Of a stretch of DNA of 64,000 nt, positions 16,602 through 27,812 are shown piece by piece (the stretch's first letter is position 1; each line of letters starts with the position of its first letter). The position numbers and the translations under genes are program-made. The DNA comes from Phlebotomus papatasi. Its lineage: Eukaryota > Arthropoda > Insecta > Diptera > Psychodidae. The stretch spans positions 88,536,627 to 88,600,626 of the forward strand of contig NC_077223.1 in NCBI RefSeq assembly GCF_024763615.1. Reading direction: 5' to 3'. Under the pieces are notes generated by a model. The model saw only the letters and a program-made list of their open reading frames with translations, was not told the origin of the DNA and searched no databases.

Positions 16602-16780
16602 CTTCAGGGCATCAAAGTATCAAGGAGAACAATTGTCAATTTCACATAAAACACTACTTCCCGATCTTGTATTTTTGAAGCTCTCTTAGTATTTTTGAGA
16701 GCTTCAAAAGTACAAGATCGGGAAGTAGTGTTTTATGTGAAATTGATAATTGTTCTACTTGATACTTTGATGCCCTGAAG
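16602..16780. ncRNA. 179-bp foldback, candidate hairpin RNA or MITE
   Basis: The left arm CTTCAGGGCATCAAAGTATC to CTTGTATTTTTGAAGCTCTC pairs with the right arm GAGAGCTTCAAAAGTACAAG to GATACTTTGATGCCCTGAAG. The arms are about 82 bp with only a handful of differences, and the loop is about 14 bases. No TIR-type flanking duplication was seen. Confidence 0.45.
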
Positions 16781-18684
16781 TAGTTCAATTTATTTTTTAA
16801 TTTTGAGATGAATGAAAATAGAGTTTTTGCTAAACTTTTGAAAAGGTTTTTAGTTCATTTGAACTCCTCAATTATCAAGTTAATTCTCTACTTTTAGTAT
16901 CTAGCTAAATTGTAATTCTCTTTGTGACTATGTTAGATTCCGTTGTCCGGCGTAACTATCCAGAATGAGCAAGAAATAAATGCAAAGTAATTGAGTGAAT
17001 ACTTGTAAAATTGTCTTGCTACATTTTCAATGATGTCTTGTAATATTTGTGTAAAAAAGAAAATAGTCGTACATATAATTGTTTTTATTTGTCCCAATTT
17101 CCCCCTTAAATTTTGATGAGAATAAGTGACAAAAGAAAGCCATAAATAAACTAATATTAAGTTTTTAATTCTTCATCAAATTATTGATGCTTTATTAGTC
17201 TGTCTTAATGTTTTTTTTTATAGACGTTTCTTTAAAAATGGGAAAAAATTGAAGATGAATTTTTTATTTCTTTGAAAAAAAATTTATGTATAAAAAAAAG
17301 AAAGAAGACGAAAAAAGGCAAAATTAAACTGTGAATAGAGAGAGAGAAAATGATTTGAAGAAAAGTTTGTGTTTTAATATTAAGAGAAGGTGAAATGAAA
17401 TTGAGGAAATTGTGCTGGTAAAACCAGCTTCAAAATTCATAAATCAAAATTTTTTTTTTGTTAAAAAATGTATTAAATTTTTTTATTTGTAAAATTGGTT
17501 AAATATTCGTGACAAGATTATTTGATGAGAGTGAGAAATTTAGAGGCAGTTGTGAAAAATGACGGAAAAAGTACAAAATGGTCCTAATTTTTTATTTAGA
17601 AGGAAGAAAAAATGAGATATAAAAATTATTTCGGCTGATTTTTTTTTGGAAAAGTTTTTTTTTTTAAGAGAAAACACCAATATTTTCAAATTTGATGATA
17701 AAAAAGAGAGTATGTAACCACAAATTTCTCAAAGTGGAAATTTCCTATGGAAATTGTTGACAATGTTGCTATTTGTATACGAAAAGGATAAACAAAAAAA
17801 GGACGAAAGCGTGATGTGAATTGATAAAGGAAAAGAAAAAAAAAGAGGAAGAAAAAATATTAAAGAGAGCAATAAATCTTTTATTAATAAGAGAAGGTAG
17901 AGCGAAAGGGAAAAATTGACAGCAAGAAAGTGATAAAAAAAACTAAAAATTGTTTCATGATAAAGGTGGCAAAAAAAAAAGATTTTGTAGCAAAAATGCA
18001 GCACAAAGTGCTGAGAATTCATCTTCAAATTTAATTGATTTTACAATTTATATATTTTTTCTCAAGGAAGATTTCTTAAGAGATTTGCAAATATGCTTAT
18101 ATGTTTTTCTTTCTCAAAGTCATTCAATTTTTTTTAAATTGCGTATTTAGGAGTTAATGAGTAAAATAATAAAAAGAAAAATCATCCAAAACGAGAAAAA
18201 AAATGCTGCCAAGAATTACAAACCCAGTAAAAGGAAAATTAACAGTAAATATTTTTGAAAATCTTGCTGATTGAGAAGTATTTTCTCCCCGGATAAAAAA
18301 AAAATGCGTAAACAAAATTAAAACTGAATACCAGGATAGGAATGAGCAATAGTGGGAACTACAAAGTAAACACAAATGGTCTGGAAAATAAGAATTTATG
18401 AGTTTCACAAGGAAAAAAAAAAGAAAAAAAAACATTCAGTTACAGCAATGCGAGGAAGAAAATTTATTAATTCTGTCATGTATTTTATAAGAATTCATTG
18501 CATATTAATAAATAAATCCTTAAAAAATAGTTCTTGGTCCTTTTTTTCACAGTTCTAGTTCATTCATGTGTTCTTTCACAATTTTTAAGGTCTCATTTTT
18601 TAACTTTTAAACAGATAAGTGTAGTCCTTAAATGCTTAAATAAACTGTGACAATTTCATCAACTTAATTGAATAAGGGCTAAAA
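16781..18684 (+). other. AT-rich stretch without genes
   Basis: Very A/T-rich, with homopolymer runs. Two open frames of 93-99 residues on the minus strand are Phe/Leu/Ser-rich translations of A-rich DNA and are not credible. No repeats with defined ends were seen. Confidence 0.5.
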
Positions 18685-18810
18685 TGGTGCTATTCCAATG
18701 GAAAATGCACATGTTTCTTAGCACTTTAGTGTTCTCAAGTTCCTCTGCATTATCGACTTTTTTGTGTTGGTTCTTGTCACGACTTTTTAGTGGTTTTATT
18801 AGGTGAGATT
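18685..18810 (+). mobile_element. CTATTCCAATGAAAA miniature foldback, partial copy
   Basis: Has GGTGCTATTCCAATGGAAAA, CTCTGCATTATCGACTTTTT and TGTGTTGGTTCTTGTCACGA in the same order as copies at 9409, 28374 and 55423. The right end is not recognisable. Confidence 0.5.
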
Positions 18811-18939
18811 CTTAATAATCTCAAATACCATTCTCCTAACAAAATCTCATGTCCTTCGATCGGCCCCAATCTCGTGAAATGCCACTTCCCGTTCTAACAT
18901 CGCAAGTTCATAAAACTACCTCTATAGGCGCTATTATTG

Positions 18940-19690
18940 AAAAGAAAAATTTTCAATTTTCTAAATTAAATAACTCAAAAATTCCTTCATGCATCGGTCT
19001 GAAATTTTAGTATGTTGTAGCTCTTGACTATACCTATCAAACAAAAAAATACTTAAGTCGATCCATAACCCCTGACCCGAGCTATAAGGGGTCAAAGTAC
19101 GAAAATTGATCGGTCTCTATCTTCGGTTCTAATTAACATATCGATCTAAATTTTGACTTTTTGGTTTCGTCTCGATGAGCACTTTCAGATGGAAGTTCAA
19201 AAAGTCACCACAGGTAGCGCTGCGATAGCGTCAAAATTCATCAAATTTCAAACTCATTTTTCTCAAAAACGGCATTGTGCAAGTTAATCAAATTTGAGAG
19301 AGTTGAAGTCTAGGCTATGAAGTTTACAAAAAGTGGCGTGGTTTTGCTGTGGCTATAATAGAACCGGAGATATGAGGGGACAAAGTTCACGAAATTCAAA
19401 ATATCATATCTCCGGTTCTCTTTAACCGATTTTGATTAATGGGGGCTTAAACAGAAGATCTTACAAAATGCTACAACTTTCTAGAACATTTGAACTTCGT
19501 GGGACCAACAAGGGGGGCGCCACAGTCGAAAAACCAATTTCAATATAACATAAGCTCAATTATCTCGACACGTTCTTAACCGATTTTGATGATTACTTCG
19601 ACATAATTGTAGACGACATTTATACCTATATTTCGTCCATACATCATTTTTCGATCAGACTACGCTATGTCTCAGATTTTGCCGTTTTAG
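18940..19690 (+). repeat. Diverged internally repetitive region (ATCTCCGGTTCT...ACCGATTTTGA)
   Basis: The phrase 'CGGTTCT..TTAACCGATTTTGAT' or variants occurs three times (near 19120, 19410 and 19575), each followed by text about the same length. This suggests three diverged tandem units of roughly 170-280 bp. Non-coding; origin unknown. Confidence 0.4.
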
Positions 19691-20504
19691 TGGTTATGAT
19701 TTTATCAAATAATGGCGCTGAGAAAGTACACAGTACACAGGTACAATCGAGTTCCTCAAATTTGAACTCTCTCTACACAGTAAAAAATAATTACATCGAT
19801 TATCTCGTTTAATAGGAGAGCATTGATAATTGTAGTAAATTTTAAACGATTATCGTAGCGTGCAAAGTTGAAACTCAAAAAAGTTGAATTTTCGTAGTTA
19901 AAAAGTACACTTAATCCAGGGATTAAGCGCATTTTCGGGATCGAAAAAACACGCGAAATGGCATTACGCATCGAGAAAATTTACATATCCGCAGGGGCCT
20001 TATTTTGAGTAAATCCGCCGTATAACGAATTTCGCGCATAGTAAAAGTAGATAAAGAATCAATAAAGATTCAACTGTTTAATACAAATTTTTTTGGATTT
20101 TTCCGGACTGCTACTTGCAGGCATTGCTTCCTATCTACCTTTGCGTTTGGCTCTTTGTTTATGGTCCCCTCACGCGTTAATTTTCTTGACACTTCCTCTT
20201 GCTTTCCTCTTGGAGGTATGCTCCACACATTTAACGTACTCGATTTGTTTTATATTATGATCTTTTTACTCTTTCCTTATATGTTTCCCTTACAATTAAT
20301 TTTCCTACCGCCTTTCCTAATTCTATCCTTCCAAAACAGCCGCAGCTAATACGTACTCCTCTTAGGAGTCCTTGCTGCGACTTACCTTTTGTCATCTGCA
20401 AAGCATTTCACTGATTCATATTTGTACTGTATGATATACGATTATTGTTTTGTTTTTCTTAAATTCATTAAATTGTACAAATTATGTAACGGCCTATACG
20501 ACTA

Positions 20505-20609
20505 ATGATTCGGGATTTTCTGCCGTCTTGCCCGATGAAGTCGGTTGTGAAGTCGGCGGCAGCCGCAGATGATAAAAGAGAAATAAATTATTATTATTAT
20601 TAAAAAAAA
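20505..20609 (+). mobile_element. Non-LTR retroelement 3' end with (ATT)n tail
   Basis: TTTTCTGCCGTCTTGCCCGA, GTCGGTTGTGAAGTCGGCGG, AAATAAATTATTATTATTAT and a short A run. It matches the antisense copy at 1307-1440. The body upstream (about 20100-20505) is more GC-rich than its surroundings and may belong to it, but no RT motif was found. Confidence 0.55.
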
Positions 20610-20814
20610 TGCATTAACAGTACCTACTGGCCAGAGTTATTCAATAAATGGTTAGAATATTTAAAAAATTTACCTTAATAAAAGAAATTAAAGTTTTGTT
20701 CTGGAAAAGTAGGAAAATACTTTTAAATTTCCCGCGTCACATAATAGTATACATTTAGGCGTATTTCAAAAATGATTTCATAAATTGACTCCCAATGGTA
20801 GGCAAACTTGCATA

Positions 20815-21054
20815 CAGTAGTAGACTCTCGCTCAATCTGCTATTTTTCAATCGGGCGAAAAATTTTGTTGACAATTTTCACGTTTAATTATGGAGCTAAT
20901 TTGCTCAAATTCGCTGTAGTTCTTCCTATTTTATCGTGATTCTTTATAATTGACCACTTTTTGTGGAATTTCCAAAGGCTGTGACGCCCAAATCTATCGA
21001 TAAACCGTATGACATTTTGCCCCAAATGCCCAATTGAGAGAGAGTCTACTGTAA
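20815..21054. mobile_element. pogo/Tigger-like miniature, copy 2
   Basis: The left end TACAGTAGTAGACTCTCGCT and right end GAGAGAGAGTCTACTGTA are inverted, with TCGGGCGAAA and GCCCAATTGAGAG next to them. About 240 bp and non-coding. It lies inside the element 19907-21118. Confidence 0.65.
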
Positions 21055-22143
21055 TTGTATGTGCATAATTTCGTCAGGTGCATAATCCCGAAGGACTTAA
21101 TGCCGGGACTGAGTGTAAGTTGAATTTTTCTCCAAAAGTTTTACTGAAATTACACAAAATATAAAAAGAAGAAGAATGAGTTCAACCGATAGTAGTTGAA
21201 AGTTGAACTTTTTGCTGCGATAATCGGTTGAAAAATTACTACGACAATCGAATTGATTCTATTACACACGATAATCGTAGAAATATTCAACGAGTAAATT
21301 AAATGAAGTTTATGCTATTTTGTTGGTTCATTTTAGTACTATTATAATAATTGCCACCATTATTTATTGCACTTGGACCATTAATAAGGGTTGAATTTTA
21401 CCAATTCTGCAATTTAATTGATTCCTTTTCAATTGAAAGTTGATTTTTTCAGTGGTTGTTATTCAAAATTTCAACTATAGTTCAGTTCAACGTTCAATTA
21501 ATTCAACTTGAAAATTTCATCTTGTTTTTACTGCATAAGCTGGTTAGGATTATCTGTACCTTATTTAAATAAAGTCTATACTATTGAGTAGTATACTATG
21601 TATGCACTATACAAAACCTTAAAATATTTTTTTGAGTTTTGGAAACTATGTCTTGAAGTCAAAACACAAAAAGTGACTAACATACCGGCTGTCCCCTATT
21701 CAATTCACCAGGTATCCCAGGTATGTAAGTTCTGGAAAAATAAAAGAGTACTTCGTTTTATCATCTGAGATGTTAAATTATATAAATAAAACACATTTTT
21801 GTTAGAATTATTTTTTTTATTAACCAAAATGAAATATATTTTCCTCTTAGCCAAGTTGAAAACTATTTTTTTACAGTGTACCGTTAAGATGTTTGATTTC
21901 AAAAAAGTCCCATAAAATCTTTATGGTTAGGGGGATTTTATAGCAGAAATTGTCAAGAAAAGTGCAATCGATTTCTAGAAGTGTGTCTTATTTATTTAAT
22001 TTTCTCGCGAGTATTTTTACAAGTTTACCGAATTTTCTGATATTCTTAGTACCTTCATCAGTTCTAGAAGCATCCGTGATACTCTTATCTGATCAAACCC
22101 ACTGAGAAATAGCCAAAAAGACTCCGTTAAACAGAGAGAAACA

Positions 22144-22498
22144 ATGGAGTTCGTAAAGCCTGGAAATCACGTTCTTTATGTCTGGATCTCGAAGGTTCAG
22201 TCAGGCCTGGAGAAGGCTGTAAGTGAGATCCGTTCCCTGAAGGATGTGGTCGTGAGTGTGGAGAATTCTGAACGCTTGGAAGATTCTACGTACACAAACT
22301 CCACCTTCGACATTATCATTTCACATTGCTCAAGCGAAAGCACCACCAGCGACAAGCTCAAATTGTTCCTGAACCTCGTGAAGCCCCAGAAACCCGTAAT
22401 CTTCATCTTCCTGAAGAGTGATGAGTCCACGTTGGAGTCCTTTGAGTTCCAGCTGAAGACATCTGGATACGTGAATGTGCGGAAAAATGCCAGTCACG
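22144..22498 (+). CDS. CIAPIN1: CIAPIN1 exon 1 (N-terminal domain)
   Basis: Encodes MEFVKPGNHVLYVWISKVQS to VRKNASH; one base of the next codon (G) precedes donor gtgagt at 22499. Confidence 0.95.
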
Positions 22499-22975
22499 GT
22501 GAGTTCAATGTCTGCAAAATCTTTCCGGAAGTTTCTATTAAAAGCGATTTCCTTTGCTTTTTGGGCAGTTTTTGTGGCTGAAAAGCCCAATTATGAGGTT
22601 GGCTCATCCATGAAGCTCTCGTTTGCTGCTAAAAAGCCCACAGCTGCAGTCTGGAAGCTGGATGACGACGATGAAGAGGCTGAAGTGATCAATGAGGATG
22701 ATCTGCTGGATGAGAGTGACAAGAAGAAGCCCGATGAGGCATCTCTGAGGGTTTGTGGAACCACAGGAAAGCGAAAGGCCTGCAAAGACTGCAGCTGTGG
22801 ACTTGCAGAGGAACTCAATGGCCAGAAGAAAGCAACAGATGCTCCTAAATCTTCCTGTGGCAGTTGCTATCTGGGCGATGCCTTCCGCTGCGCCAGCTGT
22901 CCCTACCTCGGAATGCCTGCTTTCAAGCCAGGCGAGAAGATTCAACTGTCCAGTGATCAGCTCATGTCTACGTAA
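22144..22975 (+). CDS. CIAPIN1: CIAPIN1 / anamorsin (cytosolic Fe-S assembly), two exons
   Basis: Electron-transfer partner of the diflavin reductase NDOR1 in the cytosolic Fe-S assembly pathway (Dre2 in yeast). Exon 1 is 22144-22498 and exon 2 is 22569-22975, joined by a 70-bp intron (gtgagt ... gggcag) in phase 1, giving 253 residues. Residues 1-118 form the methyltransferase-like N-domain with no evident cofactor motif. An acidic linker follows at about 149-170. The C-terminal CIAPIN1 domain has both cluster motifs: C181-x8-C190-x2-C193-x-C195 and C215-x2-C218-x7-C226-x2-C229. All eight cysteines are present. Insect homologues are of similar length. The ATG at 22144 has AACA before it and starts the conserved domain. 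Overlapping frames on either strand, including a 166-residue plus frame through the intron, are shadows. Confidence 0.96.
22569..22975 (+). CDS. CIAPIN1: CIAPIN1 exon 2 (linker and Fe-S domain)
   Basis: Begins after gggcag at 22568 and encodes VFVAEKPNYEVG through the acidic linker and both cysteine motifs to QLMST; TAA at 22973-22975. Confidence 0.95.
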
Positions 22976-23049
22976 ACACAACCTTCCAGGAGAACATTCA
23001 CTCGGATTTTATGTATTGTGTATTCCAATGAAGAGGAAAACAAGGAAAT

Positions 23050-23055
23050 AATAAA
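23050..23055 (+). terminator. Poly(A) signal of CIAPIN1
   Basis: AATAAA 75 bases after the CIAPIN1 stop, followed by a GT-rich stretch (ATGTGTTATC), a plausible short 3' UTR end. Confidence 0.65.
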
Positions 23056-23185
23056 TGTGTTATCACCTAATTTCTCATTATCGCAACCTTGTTTTAGCCC
23101 ACAACTCTTTACAATTCATTGTAATCCCTGGAGAGATTGGAAGAATATTCTAGAAAGGGCTGATCAATGGTTGATTTCAGCATCT

Positions 23186-23435
23186 TTAACTCTTTCCGGA
23201 CCGCAGCATATGCTGCAAGCCAATTTCACAATTTTTTAATCAAAAATATCTAAGCTCAGGAATTAATTGAGGTCCTACAAAAAAAATATCTTACATTTGG
23301 ACATCCTTATAGTTTGTAATCATCCACAAAAATAGGATTTTTATCAGTTCTGAATAATTAAAAAACATTATTTTTTACAGAACATTCATATGCTGCTTTG
23401 GATACTCAGAGTCCCAAAAGAGACGAAAGGGTTAA
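23186..23435 (+). mobile_element. TTAA-flanked miniature element, copy 3
   Basis: Same family as 955-1202 and 4138-4385, including the GCAGCATATGCTGC palindrome; TTAA lies at 23186-23189 and 23432-23435. It sits 211 bp downstream of the CIAPIN1 stop. Confidence 0.82.
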
Positions 23436-23859
23436 GGGTTTTCCAATCCAAGTCGTGCTTTATCATTTTATAATGCATAAGCTTCACGTGAAAACGGCGC
23501 AAATCGTACCAATTAAGCCTTTAAGGCTCATTTATACAGGGGCATTTTTAATCCAAATCTCCCTTTCAAAATTAAAATCCAAAATCCCTAAGAGCTATGG
23601 TTACCTTTCGATTTATAAAATCTCTACTGAAAAGCTTGATAAAGCAAAAAATTCCAAAAATTATTCTTTTCGATATTAGATGGTATAAGTCTGTGAAGAA
23701 CAGGGTGCGTGTCTTAGATAAAAATGAAAATATTGTAAAGGCGGGTTCTTCAAGAACTTTTATATTCAAAAAATCTCTTCCTTTCGGTAATGTCCTGGCT
23801 ATCAAAATTGGAAATTTGATTTGTCTAGTTCCACTTATTAAATTTTAATTATTTCGAGC

Positions 23860-24226
23860 TTAACCCTTTAACGACGAGACACTTTTTACGGACTGAAAAT
23901 CAACAATAAAAATTAAACTGAGAAACATAATCAATAATAAGTCTTACATCACTAACCTTGGAAAGTCTAACAGAGTCTAATTCGGTGTGTTTTGTGCTTC
24001 TATGAATGATAGGACACAAAAATAGCCCAAAAATTTAAGTAATTTTTCCGACAATACCAATGTATAATATTTTTCGCTTGTATGAAAAATATTACGTATG
24101 AGTATTGTAGTTTTTATTGCCAAAAGGGTTTTGCTTAAAAAAAAATTGGAAGTATAAAAAATAAATAAAATCAATAATGAATTTGAGAATTTAAAAAAAA
24201 TCGCAATTTTTTAGCTTAAATATTTA
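23860..24226 (+). mobile_element. TTAACCCTTTAACGACGA element, truncated copy
   Basis: Matches 8432-8800 from its left TTAA onward (CCTTTAACGACGAGAC, ACGGACTGAAAATCAACAAT). It stops at about 24226, where an ACCCG-rich array begins, so the right end is lost. Confidence 0.65.
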
Positions 24227-24236
24227 CTAGAGAGCC

Positions 24237-24400
24237 CAGCACGGGTCGGGTTTTTGGGTTTTTTTCAACCCGCATCCGCAATGGATTTGACCCGTACCCG
24301 ACCCGACCCGTTGAAATTTAGTGCTGCCCGACCCGACCCGGTCCGCAAAAAATATTTAATACCCGTACCCAACCCGACCCGAAAATAGTAACCCGAAAAT
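24237..24400 (-). repeat. ACCCG-rich degenerate tandem repeat
   Basis: Repeated ACCCG/ACCCGACCCG units (ACCCGTACCCGACCCGACCC and similar) with an opening of the complementary GGGTCGGGTTTTTGGG, forming an inverted arrangement. It is sharply GC-rich in an AT-rich region. Confidence 0.7.
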
Positions 24401-24499
24401 TATTAACCCAATCAAAATCCTCTCACGCCATTTTAATTAAGGTACTATTTGAATTAAAGTGATCAATATAAGTAATTCTAGAAATATGGCAGCGACTCA

Positions 24500-24790
24500 T
24501 TCGATCCTTTCTGTCGTCTTGAATTCTTTTTTTATGTCTTTTCTTGCGTCTTTGTTTCTCTTTGCTTTTTATTCTTTGTTTAACTTGTACTTTTGAACTT
24601 GGTTGGCTCAGACGGCTTATACAACGTGTGAAGGAGCTTTTCCACCGTTTTGCTCTAGAGGTTGGTCACCAACGCTAAGACGGCGGTGGATGCTAACTGT
24701 CTCTTTACTTACTCAAGCTATCTCTGTGCTTTCAAGAGATTTAATCCCAATAGCACGCATTGTAAATAAATAAAAAAAAAATAAATAATA
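24500..24790 (+). mobile_element. Possible non-LTR retroelement 3' end with A-rich tail
   Basis: A GC-richer segment (ACTTGGTTGGCTCAGACGGC, GCTAAGACGGCGGTGGATGC) is followed by GTAAATAAATAAAAAAAAAA and ATAAATAATAAAT. This order is typical of a retroelement 3' UTR and tail. No coding motif is seen. Confidence 0.4.
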
Positions 24791-25379
24791 AATATGTCAA
24801 AGACATGTTTACTAAAAAAAATTATTATGCGTTGGGCATTATAACCAATTCAACACAATAAAACCGTAAAACATTTTAAAGTAGAGTAGTGTGTTAAAAT
24901 AATATTGCTATTTCTTTATTTGCGGAAATGCCAATTTGAAAAATTTCGATTAATTCCTGTTTAATAAGTACTCCAAGATCAAGAAAAGTCGTGATATCAG
25001 AGCAACAATATCTTGCAAAATACATGAAATTTATAAATTACTAGCTCAGAATAAAAATCAAGCATATTCTATATTGCATAAGCATGGGATATTTTTTATT
25101 TTTATAATAAATCTTAAAATTATTTTTCGATTTTTGCTATAAGGCGTCGATAAAATTCGCACGCAATTAATGTGAAACGATTGAGATATTGCGTAAAATA
25201 ATCATCGCCACGCTAACCGCTTAAGTGTTCAATTCAAACTTCGCAATACTTCAGAATAAAATGCTCTAACCTTTAATGTAGTTAAACTCGCACTCGCACT
25301 GGCCAAATATAAAACGACTGAAATTGCGCTGTTGCAGATGATGTACAAAACAGTTCTGATTAAGCTTAAAACAAGAAAC

Positions 25380-25582
25380 AACTCAATCATAAAATGGTTA
25401 ATATTTCGCCTAAAAACACGCACAGCTGAATCATAAAACGGTTAAGATTGAGATTAAAATCACGCACAGCTTAATCTTAAAACGGTAAATGCGCTTAAAA
25501 TCACGCACAGCTCAATCTTAAAATGGTGAATGCGCTTAAAATCACGCATAGTCAATCACAAAACGGTAAATGCGCTTAAAAC
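25380..25582 (+). repeat. Tandem repeat of about 50 bp, four units
   Basis: Units built on AAAATCACGCACAGCTCAAT and CTTAAAACGGTAAATGCGCT recur four times with small changes. The array lies immediately upstream of the reverse-transcriptase fragment. Confidence 0.7.
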
Positions 25583-25589
25583 CCTGTAT

Positions 25590-26120
25590 TCATTTTCTTC
25601 CTCCAGCGTTAATCTTATCAAGTCATATTTAACCGGTAGATCTCAGTCCGTTAAAATTGATGACTTTGTTTCACCTCCCTTACCCCTTTCCAGGGGAATT
25701 GGCCAGGGCTCTGTTCTTGGACCTCTACTTTTTTCTATTTACGTCAACGATCTGTCTTTAACTTTAAGTAACCACAACTTCCATTTATACGCTGACGATT
25801 TACAAATCTATCTCTCTGGCCATGTCCGTGCCCCTGAGAGATGTTTCAGTGATGCTAAAAGTATCTTGAATTCAGTCTCATGTTGGGCATTATTTAATGA
25901 ACTACTCCTTAACCCAAAGAAGTCGCAGGTGATGATTGTGTCGAGTAATCGAATCCGTCCTTCTCCAATTCCCATTTTTCTCAATGGTGAGAAAATTCCC
26001 TGTGTCCATAAAGTCAAGAATCTTGGAATAATTTTCAATGATTCTCTGGCTTGGGACGATCACATCTCTTACATCTGCAAGAGAGTGAACTTCTCACTTC
26101 TGAATACTAAAAGTCGTTGA
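25590..26120 (+). pseudogene. Non-LTR reverse-transcriptase fragment (Jockey/CR1-like)
   Basis: The open frame encodes NLIKSYLTGRSQSVKI, RGIGQGSVLGPLLFSIYVND (a motif preceding the catalytic site), LHLYADDLQIYL-type text with the catalytic YADD, then LNPKKSQVMIVSS, VKNLGIIFNDSLAWDDHISY. These are the RT fingers/palm blocks of non-LTR ORF2 proteins. The start lies in the preceding tandem repeat and the frame stops at 26118-26120, so both ends are missing; only about 175 residues of RT remain. Confidence 0.85.
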
Positions 26121-26264
26121 TAATTTTAAATAATGACATGGACTGTAGTGCGACACAAGTGTCAAATCTGGAACAAAATATGGACTGTAGCGGGGCTTTA
26201 CTGTATATCAAATACAACTGGATTTCCGAATTGTCTCGAAAGCGAAAAATCAATTTCCATTCAT

Positions 26265-26960
26265 ATTAGGAGTTATAGATTCTCCAATAGTGTTTTGGAT
26301 AAAAGGTAAATGGAATTCTGTTTCCAGAAAAAGTTGTTGATGTTCGAAGCATTCAAACAATTCAAACTCAGTTTCAAATTTTCAAAGTAAATTTTCTCAC
26401 AAGCTGGGGGAAATTTATAAAATACCGTGCTAATAAATTATTAAAAGTATACTCAGTGATTATGAGGGGGACTACAATTAAATGAGCCGTCTCGCTTTGA
26501 TTAGGTGAGTATACTTAGGCAATCATGTGGACGATACACGAGAAGTGAAAATGTCTTTTCTTTGACTTACGAAAACGATCTTCGAATTTTTTTAAGCTTC
26601 ATCTGTGGCTCACAATTCCTTCATTCAGTGCTGAACTTAAGTTTAACTCTCTAACGCGCAAGACCGCCTCCAGGCGGTCTTCACAAAAATCACATTTACA
26701 GCGACAATAAAGGTTTTATTTATTTAAAAGTGTTATAGTGTCCTCGGTAATAGTCTTATAAACATCTCTTGAAAAAAATCTAGGATATTTTTTGAGTGGA
26801 TTTTAGCTAACTTCAGCTCAGTAAATTTTACCACTTTCGAAAATTTAATTTAAAAATTCGAAAATACTTTTGAATTTTTCGAACCTTTTAATAGAGTTCC
26901 CTTTACCTCTTATCTAAGACACTATTGGAGAATCAAACTCCAACTGTGAATGTCGAAATA
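26265..26960. repeat. Inverted arms (GATTCTCCAATAGTGT) around a dispersed repeat
   Basis: GATTCTCCAATAGTGTTTTG at about 26279 recurs in reverse complement near 26919 (ACACTATTGGAGAATC). The segment GTTGATGTTCGAAGCATTCA also recurs near 39640 and 40680, and the arm itself near 38813. It is a dispersed family without coding sequence. Confidence 0.5.
26660..26681. repeat. Short perfect hairpin AAGACCGCCT / AGGCGGTCTT
   Basis: A 10-bp stem around a CC centre, shortly after TTTAACTCTCTAACGCGC, which resembles a TTAA-type element end. No opposite end was identified. Confidence 0.5.
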
Positions 26961-27788
26961 TCCTTGTATATACAAGTCTTTAATTTAATCAAATTTCGTC
27001 GTTCTGAAAGGGTTGCGTATACATTTCTAGTTAAGGATTTTTTGTCAAAAAAGAAGTAATTTATTTTTGAAATAAAATTATTCTCGTTTTCGTAGAAAAT
27101 CTTAAATAATCGTAGCTGTGATTAACTCTAGCTGATCAGAAAATACGATGGAAGTCAAATAGGAATTGAAAATGTTAATTTTAATATCATTTTGGAGACA
27201 TTTTATTACTTTTGAGAATCCAATCGATTTTTCAATTTCTTTTATACTTTTAGAATTTTTAAATTTAAAATAAAGCCAGATATCAAGGATTTGAAATGCA
27301 TTTCTAACTTTCAGAGGAAACTTTATAGCAACTTTCAGTTTGCACTTCTTGTTATTTTATTTATTAATTTATGTCTCAGTACAATCTAGGTGCAATATGA
27401 AGCTGTAATACTATGATTAGGAAATTTGAAATATTTTCAAGTGGTTCAAATCAATTACTCCGATTACTCCTTTCTATCTCACCGTTCACAATCTTTGGTA
27501 ATGCGTAATCCGATTAGTAATTTCCTTCAATAGCCCACAAAATATGTATAAAAAATATTAAACGCGTCACAATTGATAAACATTTGAACGCCCTTTTGTG
27601 AGCTGAGTATCTCTTGTCTTTGACTGATAACACAAAACATGGGTATTCGATAAGAATTCACGAATATTCTGGGCAGTCGTTAGAAAACATTTCGTGATTG
27701 ACATTGTGCAATGTGATAAAATTGCTCACCTCTTTTTTCTCGCCTTCGAAGTTGAAAGTGTTCAGTTTGTCTGCAGATTGGAGCCACA

Positions 27789-27812
27789 ATGTCGTTCTTC
27801 ATCTGGATAACG
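27789..27812 (+). CDS. PPxY membrane protein exon 1 (start)
   Basis: ATG with a good context (GCCACAATGT) encodes MSFFIWIT, then donor gtggga. The 63-bp intron that follows is of typical insect size and keeps the hydrophobic segment in frame. No other ATG before the membrane segment gives a better fit. Confidence 0.6.

Larger units (their letters stand above)
19907..21118. mobile_element. ACACTCAGTCCCGGCATTA-type element, copy 1, heavily interrupted
   Basis: The left end ACACTTAATCCAGGGATTAA followed by GCGCATTTTCGGGATCG, and right end GCATAATCCCGAAGGACTTA, then GCCGGGACTGAGTGT, are inverted. They match the shorter intact copy at 62882-63097. The interior contains a non-LTR 3' end (to 20609) and a pogo-like miniature (20815-21054), which account for the extra length. 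Confidence 0.55.

Noticed and set aside
17729..18558. Phe/Leu-rich frames of 60-99 residues resembling membrane proteins
   Set aside because: They arise from A/T-homopolymer DNA, overlap on both strands and have no conserved motif.
9983..22143. A hidden gene between Mad and CIAPIN1
   Set aside because: No frame with splice partners or a recognisable domain was found; the region is repeats and AT-rich sequence.
22197..22981. Several open frames on both strands over CIAPIN1
   Set aside because: Shadows; the spliced plus-strand frame explains the region and contains the eight conserved cysteines.
25380..25582. CRISPR-like array (regular repeats of about 50 bp)
   Set aside because: No unique spacers of constant length; the units are simply tandem and the genome is eukaryotic.
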